DNA of 64,000 nucleotides from Campanula takesimana (lineage: Eukaryota > Streptophyta > Magnoliopsida > Asterales > Campanulaceae): assembly GCA_026119855.1 (NCBI GenBank), contig JAOWBW010000364.1, positions 1,082,218 through 1,146,217 on the forward strand. The letters are read 5' to 3'. Shown piece after piece: positions 55,786-64,000 of this stretch (position 1 is its first letter; every line of letters starts with the position of its first letter). The notes under the pieces are model-generated. The model was not told where the DNA came from, ran no database searches, and worked only from the letters and a program-made list of their open reading frames with translations. A program made the translations under genes and the position numbers.

Positions 55786-57147
55786 ATGGATTATTCCATC
55801 AGCAGGGAGACGTACAGAAGGACGGCATCGGGTATAACAGTGGTTGCACATTTCTTTGGGATTATAGCAATCATTCTTTTGCTTGTTTGGTTGTTGCATT
55901 ATCGTGGTGGTCTTGACATTAATTCATATGACAACGCAGATCGTATTTTTAACGTAGGTCAACTTTCAAATTCTTTTGCTCGTATACATTGTATAGAGTT
56001 TCTTTCATCTAACTAGTTTACTACTGTTTTGTAGGTTCATCCGTTTCTTATGTTCTTCGGGTTCATCTTTCTCTCTGGCCAAGGTAAACAAATTCAAGCT
56101 GCCTTTTTCTTATGTTTGCATCTTATTGATTATATATACCCCGTAGTATATTTCGTTAGAGACTGTTAGATATGTTACTTCCTCCATTCCTTAACAAATA
56201 TCGCATTTAATTTTCAACGTTTTTATAAAATGTGCTTTAATTATTTGTACACTGAATTACAATTGTAAAATTGTATTAAGGCTATTTCTTAATTTTGAAA
56301 GACGACATTTATTTTGAGACAAATAAAAAAAATGTGATATTTATAATGGTACATAGGGAGTATAAAGAAAAGCGTTTGGCACTCGTCTAGCTTAAGCTAT
56401 TACAGACTCCCTTTTTCCCCAAAAAGGACTAAAAGTTTCTGAAAGAGGAAACGATTTTGTGCAATTTCATAAATTTAGAAGCAAATAAAGCTACGTCACG
56501 TGCAATGCGCCTCTTTCTCTTAGGCGGCTTGGAGTATTTCCTGTTATATTGTCTAAATCTGATATCTGTGATTTTCATGCCGGTGCTATAAACTGGAATG
56601 CAGCAATGATGTCGTACAAGACAGTAAGAGCAGAACACAATGTACAAAGATTTGTTCACATGTTTCTAAATCTAAGTGCCATTGTTCTTGGAATCGTCGG
56701 AATCCATGCTGCTTTCAAGTTCCATGACAAAGTGGGTCTTGACGACATGTACACTTTGCATTCTTGGATAGGAATAATCACTCTATGCTTGTTCATCTTG
56801 CAGGTAACGTCTTCTTGAATCGTATGTTTCGCTTGATTATTTTTTTTCATATTATCTTACAAAAAATTGATTTTTTTTTTTTCCAGTGGCTATTTGGATT
56901 CAGTCTATTTGTGTTTCCGAGAGGTTCATTTCCAACAAGGACAAAGTTAATGCCAATACACGTAAACTGGGGACGGGCTTTGTTCTATATGGCTATTATC
57001 ACAGCTGAGACTGGATTGATGCAGAAATTTACGACATTGGGGATCATGAAGAGCAGGGAGAGTTATTTGATCAACTTCCTTGCTTTGGCAATTCTCCTTT
57101 TCGGGATTACTGTTGATCTTTCTATCGCTCTTGCTCATCATGTTTAA
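55786..57147 (+). CDS. CYB561: cytochrome b561 / transmembrane ascorbate ferrireductase
   Basis: Four exons: 55786-55953, 56035-56083, 56604-56803 and 56887-57147, all with GT...AG introns and matching phases (0, 1, 0), give 225 residues, the usual family length. Six membrane helices are visible. The four haem-ligand histidines are present: H58 (FNVHPFLM), H91 (RFVHMFLN), H125 (YTLHSWIG) and H164 (MPIHVNWG); exons 1 and 2 join inside FN/VHP. The HYRGGL motif follows helix 1. The family carries electrons across a membrane (tonoplast, plasma membrane or other endomembranes) from cytosolic ascorbate to monodehydroascorbate or ferric iron. By eye it is closest to the plant members named transmembrane ascorbate ferrireductase 3 and 4, but I cannot rank them. 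Exon 2 is only 49 bp. Intron 2 holds a MITE. It is the only intact host gene here. Confidence 0.95.
56178..56360. mobile_element. Stowaway-type MITE in intron 2 of the b561 gene
   Basis: 183 bp flanked by TA; CTTCCTCCATTCCTTAACAA ... ATAATGGTACATAGGGAG, ends imperfect. It makes up a third of the intron. Confidence 0.8.
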
Positions 57148-57396
57148 TTTCCATTTCATTTGCACATTTAAATGCTTTTTTTCTTTTTCTTTGGGATTGA
57201 TTTTGATTGTTTCAAATGTTTGATGAGGGGGAGTCGTTGGATTTTGAATTTTATGTGCTATGTTACATGTTGGATTATTGTGGGTGAATGTTATTTGTTT
57301 TTTTTGTACACCCATTCTATAATACATACATTATTCAAGTTAAAACAAAAGATACATTTTTCAAATTAAAACAAAAGGGAAGTAAAAACTTCAAAC

Positions 57397-57403
57397 GAAA
57401 TAA

Positions 57404-57463
<60 letters not shown>

Positions 57464-57479
57464 AAATAAATAAATCAAA

Positions 57480-57510
<31 letters not shown>

Positions 57511-57512
57511 AT
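57397..57512. repeat. (AAAT)n microsatellite
   Basis: About 28 AAAT units with two interruptions, 250 bp after the b561 stop codon; it includes many AATAAA-like words that could serve as polyadenylation signals. Confidence 0.93.
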
Positions 57513-57826
57513 ACGTCCGTTCTATAATACAGAAATTATTTACCTGGTGCAGGGGGTGAACGTATATAATTTCTGCACTTGAGGATGCTCTGGAAAACTT
57601 GATAGTATTTCACTTGAAATGTTTAAAACATTGGTAGCACCGATTTCACAAGTTTGTTGAATGATCATCTTCTGCATACATGTTGATAAATTTAATACCC
57701 ACCATTTGAAGCATGTCCAAGCTCACATCCATGTAATCGAATTGCTCCAAATGTTCCACAGTTAGCCAATGCAGCAATCTCTAATTTTAGAGTCATCAAC
57801 TCGGAACTGTTACATTTATCTATATA
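57513..57826. other. short intergenic stretch
   Basis: No gene or repeat recognised. Confidence 0.5.
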
Positions 57827-60800
57827 CTCCCTCCGTCCGTCCCACCTCACTTGAGACTTGTTTTCATTTTAGTCTGTCCCATTTCACTTGAGACTCCCTA
57901 AAATGGTAATTTTTTATAATTTTATATTATTCAAGAGAAAATTACCTCTTAATCCCTGTATAATACTGAATCTACGTATTAGGACAAAGACATTTTCACT
58001 TTACATCCTAGTCCCATAAAATATTTTATCTAACCATATTGTCCCTCAACACTTTAAAATGAAATAACACTCTAAAATGAAATAAGTACACCCTTTACCA
58101 AATTACACCCAACAAAATACACACACCCCCTTTCTCTCTCTACTTTTTCTTTCTACCTTGAGAACTCCGGCGACCTCCTCCACCAACGCCGGCAACCACT
58201 CCGGCGGGCCCTCCACCCCACCTCCCTTCCGGCGACCTTACCCTCCCTACTCCAGCGACCCCTATCTCAAACCAAACTCCGGCAAACACAAAACAACCAA
58301 TCTCTCTCTCTACATTATCTCTATACCTCCCCACCCGCTCCGGCAACCCTCCCTCTCCCTCCCTACTCTGGCTAGCCCTCCCTCTCCACCTCCGGCGAAC
58401 CCTCCGTCCGTCTCTCTCATCCTCCGACCACCACATCCCTCCCTCCCTCCATCTCTCTACCCTTTTCATCTCTGGTCACTAACCCTCTGACGACCTTTCT
58501 CCTTCCCGAACTTCGCCCCCTCTTCCCATGTTGCACCAAAAATCATGTCCCTTCTGCGCTCCTCCCTAACTTCGTGTTCAGATCCAGTGAAGCTCCTAAG
58601 TTCTTCCCTCTAATTCCGGCGAAAAAAAGCTGAACTCCGGCGAGCCGTTACACTTTCAAATCCATTTTTTTCCAGGTTTACTTGTAGCGTGAGTGACATG
58701 CAATTTTGAAGAAATCAGCTAGCTTCGACAGCTATCACAACTTATTCACTCTAATAGTTTCTCTCTCTGCCTAACTACTCCTATAAGGGAAAGAAGGAGC
58801 CAAATGACTAGTCATTTTTCTTTTGGAATAGATTGAGTAATGCTTTGGTAAAAGATCCAAAACAAATCACTGTCAACATTCTTGGAAGTCGAAATGTGGC
58901 CATCCTCATTTCATACAACATTATAAAGTGGAGCAAAAAGTAAAAATAAAATATATCCACACAAAAAATAAAAATAAAAAATGGTGCGAGAATAATGCTA
59001 CGGCAAATGGTAAAATTGTGGGACATATAGTCTCATATTACACCATGTACCCGTTTTGCTTAAAAGGATTGTTTTGTTTTGATCTTTCTAACTCAACAAC
59101 ACAGGTTAACTTTGATAATATATTAGTGTTAATTTAATAATTAATTATTAATAAATTTTTAATAATTTATTAATTATATTTAACTAAATAGTTAGATTGA
59201 CATCAATATTTAGTTAAAAAAATTATATTGATCATAAAAATTTAAAAAGAAAATAAACTTTCAAGACAGAGGGAGTATCGGCTAGAGAAAAAAAATTATA
59301 ATTATTTAACCTATCTATGTGAATGAATTAGTTTTAATGTATACTTTGATTTCAAAAAACATGTTTTCTTTGAAGGTTACCTTCAACTATCTATCGAAAA
59401 AAAAATTAGTAGTTAGTTGATAACTAAAAAACATACTGATAAAGTTATCAATTGTTTGATCGCCAGAGTTGTTAGTCGTCGGAGTTGATCGTGTTTTTAG
59501 TAGTATAATTGATAACCGAGAATTTACTAACAACATCTCACTTGTTTGATCATCGTAGTTGATCGTGTTCATAGTAGTTTAGTTGACAACTGAGAATTTA
59601 CTGATAAGAACTCAGTTGTTTGGTCGGCGGAGTTGGTTGTCGCCGAAGTTGATTGTAGTTTTAGTAGTTTATTTGACTGCTGAGAACTTACTGATAAGTT
59701 CTCAGTTGTTTGGTCGACAGAGTTGGTTGTCGCCGGAGTTGATTGCGTTTTTAGTAGTTTAGTTGACAAATTAAAACTTATTCATAAGTTCCCAGTTGTT
59801 TGTTCGCTAGAGTTGGTCGCCGGAGTTGGTGGTCGCCAGAGTTAATTGTGCTCTTAGTAGTTTAGTTTATAACCGAGAACTTACTGATAAGTTCTCAGTT
59901 GTTTGGTCGTCGGAGTTGGTCATATTCTTAGTAGTTTAGTTTACAACCGATAACTTACTGATAAGTTCTCAACTGTTTGGTCGCCGGAGTTGGTCACCGA
60001 AGTCGATCGTGTTCTTAGTAGTTTAGTTAACAACTGAGAACATACTGATAAGTTATCAGTTGTTTGGTCGTCGGAGTTGGTCGCTGGAGTTCTATCGTAT
60101 TCCTATTAGTTTAGTTGACAACTGAGAACTTACTGATAAGTTCTCAGTTGTTTGGTCGTTGAAGTTTGTGGTCGTCTGAGTTGATTGTGTTCTTAGTAGT
60201 TTAGTTGACAACTGAGAACTTACTGATAAGTTCTCAGTTGTTTGGTCACCGGAGTTGATTGTTGCTGGTCCCCAGAGTTCGATCTTATTCTTACTCGTTT
60301 AGTTGACAACTGAGAACTTACTGATAAGTTATCAGTTGTTTGGTCGCCGGAGTTGATTGTTGGTGGTCCTCAGAGTTTGATCTTATTCTTACTCGTTTAG
60401 TTGACAACTGAGAACTTACTGATATGTTCTCATTTGTTTGGTCACCGGAGTTGGTGGTCCCCGGAGTTTGATCTTATTCTTACTAGTTTAGTTGACAACT
60501 GAGAACTTACTGATAAGTTCTCAGTTTTTTGGTCGCCGGAGTTTGATCATATTCTTACTAGTTTAGTTGACAATTGAGAACTTACTGATAAGTTCGCAAC
60601 TGTTTGGTCCCCGGAGGTGTTCATGTTCTTAGTAGTTTAGCTGACAATTGAGAACTTACTGATAAGTTCTCAACTGTTTGGTCGCTGGAAGGTTACTGAA
60701 GTGAGAAAAAAAATTAAAAAAATTGCACCGGATTTGGTGGTCGCCTGAGTTGGTGGTCACCGAAGTTGTTGATGGGAGAAGGTGGTCGGGGGTAGCCTAA

Positions 60801-61143
60801 GGTGATAGTGTTTGGGGTGAAAATAAAATGTTGAGAGGGTGGACATAGTAAAATATTGAGGAAGATGTAAGCAAGGGATTATATAGTTAATCAAAATATT
60901 CGTTGTCCTTAAAATGTAATATAGGCTTCCTAGAGGGATTATATGGTAAATCCCCCTATATTCAATGTACCTCACCCACTCATTCTCTCTCTTCATTTTC
61001 CACCACATAATTCCTTCAACTAACCTACTATTAAGCCCACTCATTCTATCTCTTCATTTTCTACCATATTTTCCTTATTTTATTCTTTTTTCTTAGTTAT
61101 TGTGCCTACCTCTTAGGTCTCAAGTGAGGTGGGACGGAGGGAG
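57827..61143. mobile_element. 3.3-kb TIR element with Stowaway/Mariner-type ends
   Basis: Ends CTCCCTCCGTCCGTCCCACC TCACTTGAGAC and the inverted GTCTCAAGTGAGGTGGGACG GAGGGAG, between TA dinucleotides (57825-57826, 61144-61145). Only about 29 bp of the ends are inverted copies. The interior has a CT-rich part with CTCCGGCGA words (58130-58660), AT-rich DNA (58900-59380) and a hairpin minisatellite. No transposase ORF. Alternatively two unrelated MITE ends happen to face each other. Confidence 0.6.
59384..60690 (+). repeat. minisatellite, 15 units of 70-105 bp, each with a hairpin
   Basis: Core AACTGAGAACTTA CTGA TAAGTTCTCAGTT is a perfect 13-bp stem with a 4-base loop in the best units (for example 60120, 60209). 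It is followed by GTTTGGTCGCCGGAGTTG and TTCTTAGTAGTTTAGTTGAC. Unit length varies because the CCGGAGTTG word is itself repeated one to three times. Confidence 0.93.
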
Positions 61144-61145
61144 TA

Positions 61146-61903
61146 TCAAATTATAAGCATATATGCACTCAGTTACACTTCAATTATTGCTTTCTCTAAA
61201 AAAAAAAAACTGTCAAACTATTTAAATTTTTCTGCAAAACTAGTGTTACTTTTTACAATAAAAGTGTTACTTTCTAAAAAATGAACTGTTACTTTTTTCA
61301 TAAAAATTGTTACATCTCAGGCGACGAGCAGCTCAATTTTTTTTGTATGTTAAAAAAGTATGATTTTAAAAATCTGATTGAAAACATATCATGACCTTTC
61401 TAGTTTAATTTGTCTTATTGAGACGAAGACAACGGTGTTTTCAGTTTTTTTTTTCTGACTTCAAAGTCTCAATATATTATTACATTTTAAAGTTGTTTGG
61501 TTTTTTCCTTCAAAAAGCGGCATGTGGCTCGCTGTGGTGCGCGCGTGTCAAACATGGCTGGCGAGTCTGACATGTGGCGGCATGTGAAGAGGTGGGTCAC
61601 AATGGGCTGGGCAAATGGGTGGGCGACCCGTGGATGATCTGTCTCACGATGTGAGACGGTCTAAGGAGTCCACCCCTAACTTTCACTCTTGCAAGCGGTG
61701 GTTAAAGAAATCTGATTCTCTCCAACTAAAACCCAAAAGTCGCCGTCCTCAATGCTGGCCCTTGTTGGCTGCCGGCTATCTCCCATAGCCTCAGCCTCCG
61801 ACGGCCATATCTCTTCAGCTGAATCACAACTTCTGATTTGGTTACAACTAACTCTAATACCGCCGAACAACATCTGCCTTCCCCAATAATGGCCAAATCC
61901 TTT
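61146..61903. other. intergenic stretch between the TIR element and copia H
   Basis: Contains homopolymer runs and a GTGAGACGGTCT word (61647). A minus-strand open frame 61954-61676 crosses the LTR boundary of H, so I do not take it as a gene. Confidence 0.5.
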
Positions 61904-62750
61904 TGTTAGGATCATTGTTAGTACACCCACCTTAATTTGATTGATCCATGCCACGTGTCTATTTATGGACTTTAGGACCGCATGTAATGAAGTTCTACTT
62001 CATTTTTTAGATAAGTCCATTTCTAGATTTTTGATTGTCTAGGTTGAGTATAGTTCGGTTTGTATCATTAGCGTTTAGTGCTTCAATCAAGCTAACAACC
62101 GTTCATACTTAGCCTTTACACCGAAAGAATTCCATTTCCTCAACCATCATTTAGATACTTAGAGCATTTGATTTCTTTTCACACACACACCCGATTTATA
62201 TGATCACATAGATTATATACTTCGAAAACACCGGTTGTTATTATAGCTTAGGTTAGACTTATTGTTTAGAGTTTAGATTCATCTTGTAAACCTCCTCTAA
62301 ATTAATACAAGTCTTATAGATATTAGAAAATCCTAGACTAACCATATAGGTAGAGGACATAGTTCATTTAGAAACGACCTCTTCAATTTGTGTGTTTGAT
62401 CTTTATTTTCTGTCTTGATTTTTTTATCTTTCTTGTTTGTGGTCCTTGAACTTGTTTCCATATACGAAATGACTTGAAAGATGAATTGTGTTTTCCTTTA
62501 AACTTTAAGTTTAACTATTCTGTTGCATCATAGTGTTTTCTCAACCCGAGTCAACCTCCCAACTCTTTAACTAACATATTTCCAAACTGCAAACTCCGCT
62601 GTGCATTTTATCATTCGTTCTTGTGCTTTGAACCGCAGTTGGTCAAACTGATAAGTACTCGGTTGATTTTAAGGGTATTTTCGAAAAAGTTTCGCCGCTA
62701 TTCACCCCCCCTCTAGCGGTTCTATACCCTGTTGCCCTCTGGGACCAACA
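61904..62750 (+). repeat. 5' LTR of copia H
   Basis: 847 bp, TGTTAGGATCATTG ... CTGGGACCAACA. Contains AATACAAG and a pyrimidine-rich 3' part. The partner LTR is outside the window. Confidence 0.8.
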
Positions 62751-62752
62751 AG

Positions 62753-62763
62753 TGTATCAGAGC
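62753..62763 (+). other. copia H primer binding site
   Basis: TGTATCAGAGC, two bases after the LTR; one base shorter than the usual TGGTATCAGAGC. Confidence 0.75.
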
Positions 62764-62814
62764 ATATCCACCAAACTGTTTTTTACAAGCTTAACCGCTT
62801 GGGTGCTGATCCAA

Positions 62815-64000
62815 TGGCAAACACAAACACCCATATGATGCAAACATCCAATTCAAATCACTTACCGATTCTGGATGAAGATAGTTTTATATTTTTTGGA
62901 AAAGATAGGATGATGAACACATGATTTCATGTGATCGTAGACTGTGGACCGCGGTTACTGATGGACCATATGTTCCTATGAAAGCTAATCCTCGTGCAGG
63001 ACCGCAGGAGAGAAGCAAGTAAGAAATTAGAAAGTGAATGGACTGATGCAGACCGCATCAATGTGGATTTTGATGAAAGAGCTATGTCCATGCTAGTTTC
63101 AGCTATTGACCTGAGGACTCATTCTAAGGTGCTTCCCCTGCAAAACCGCAAAGGCTACCTGGGATGCTATAGTTGACTTTCTGGAAGGAGATTCAGATAC
63201 CAAGAAGAACCGCCTCTATCAACAGAGAAGACTCTTTGACTATTTTGTTAATAGATCATAAGGAATCTCTTAGACAATGCTATGAGAGGTTTATTGATAT
63301 TGTTAATTTTGTTTTTCTCTTGGACATGTCTATTCTAATACAGATTTGAACATGAGATTCATGCAAGCACTTGGTAGCAAATGGCTGATCAAAACTACTA
63401 ACATTGAAGACAACAAAGACTTGGAAGCTCTTGATCTTCGACACTTGTATGCCATGCTGAAGTTTTTGAATTTAAGCTTGAAGAGGTCCATGAAACCGAA
63501 AGCAGATTTAAGACCCTCTCTCTAGCTGCATTCAACAATACCTCATCTCCTGTCTACAATCCAGACCATCATCAAACCGCTCCACCTTTACTTGCAAACC
63601 GCTCCTCCTGACCAAAATGTTCCTAGATATAATCCTCAAACCGCACCTTCTGAATATTACCAACAGTCTCACCAATCCTATACTCAATCACATCAACCAT
63701 ATCCTTAATCTTATCAATCTTATCAGCAGTCTCATCAATCCTACCTCCTCCTCAAAGTTCTTATGCTCAGAGTGTAGGATCACAATCCTCAAGTTCTACT
63801 CAAGTTGATTTTGATGAAATGGATGATGAAGAATTTTCTTTGTATGTGAAGAAATACACCAAGTTCAGGAAAAATAATAGATCTAAATTTCCATCCAAAG
63901 GGCCAGCAAAGTTTGTCCCTCCAACCAGATTCACAAAACTGTAGATCCCAAGACTAGGATGACTTGGTTTGTTATAACTGCAGACAGCCAGGTCACTTTG
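62815..64000 (+). pseudogene. copia H gag, degraded
   Basis: ATG near 62815 (MANTNTHMMQTSNSNHLPIL), followed in shifted frames by WTAVTDGPYVP, SKKLESEWTDADRINVDFDE (62994-63176), LYQQRRLFDYF, RFIDIVNFVF and MRFMQALGS. This is the order of a UBN2-type copia gag. The window ends in a zinc knuckle start, YNCRQPGHF, after a Gln/Pro-rich linker (63540-63800). At least five stops or shifts. It would have formed the particle. Confidence 0.8.

Larger units (their letters stand above)
61904..64000 (+). mobile_element. Ty1/copia element H, 5' part
   Basis: 5' LTR 61904-62750, a PBS-like TGTATCAGAGC, and a degraded gag; runs off the right end of the window. A different family from A and C: shorter LTR and a different gag. 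Candidate left duplication ccttt (61899-61903). Confidence 0.85.

Noticed and set aside
58140..58490. Overlapping Pro/Ser-rich and Gly/Arg-rich open frames on both strands.
   Set aside because: Low-complexity CT-rich DNA inside the TIR element; both strands open by composition.
61676..61954. 92-codon minus-strand ORF.
   Set aside because: It crosses the LTR boundary of copia H and shows no recognisable domain.

Overview
This is nuclear DNA from a repeat-rich plant, most likely a eudicot. The signs are several families of Ty1/copia and Ty3/gypsy LTR retrotransposons, Stowaway-type MITEs with CTCCCTCC ends and TA duplications, MULE- and hAT-like elements, LINE 3' ends, and one intact intron-containing gene for a plant-type cytochrome b561. 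I see no bacterial operons, rRNA, tRNA or CRISPR.

Layout. Positions 1-36222 are one nest of LTR elements. The host element E (Ty3/gypsy, minus strand, 27868-36222, continuing off the left side) carries gag, protease, RT, a double RNase H and integrase, all broken. It holds a solo copia LTR (30873-32373, TSD ttggg) and a hAT-like element (27997-28859) that itself holds a Stowaway MITE. Its pol is cut at 27867 by an LTR 'I', which is split into 9293-10574 and 27744-27867 and probably continues left of the window. I is interrupted by B (6371-9292, minus; gag-only, gypsy-like) and by copia C (10575-27743, plus; TSD ctcac). Copia A (1-6370, minus) sits inside B. D (15442-24322, plus; gag-only; TSD gaggc) sits inside the integrase of C. 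The nest is therefore four levels deep.

Positions 36223-42507 hold possible fragments of an unidentified host gene (short exon-like stretches), LINE remains, a Pack-MULE-like element (38353-39612) and a 2.5-kb solo LTR G (39846-42380). F (42508-54416, minus, TSD ggaag) is an 11.9-kb non-autonomous LTR element with a gag remnant, an antisense ORF resembling the plant mobile domain, and at least six tandem arrays. The intact host gene, a cytochrome b561 / ascorbate ferrireductase of 225 residues in four exons, lies at 55786-57147. It is followed by a 3.3-kb TIR element (57827-61143) whose core is a 15-unit minisatellite of hairpins. A further degenerate copia element H starts at 61904 and runs off the right end.

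How the parts work together. All the retroelement genes seen here are broken or absent, so D, B, F and G could only move with enzymes supplied from elsewhere. The cytochrome b561 gene is the only gene I would call functional. The most interesting signals are in the non-coding parts of the LTR elements: CpG-rich self-complementary cassettes upstream of the LTR TATA boxes, and also in the leaders, of unrelated families; a second copy of the primer-binding word inside U5 of four gypsy-like families; and a conserved hairpin module shared by D and F.
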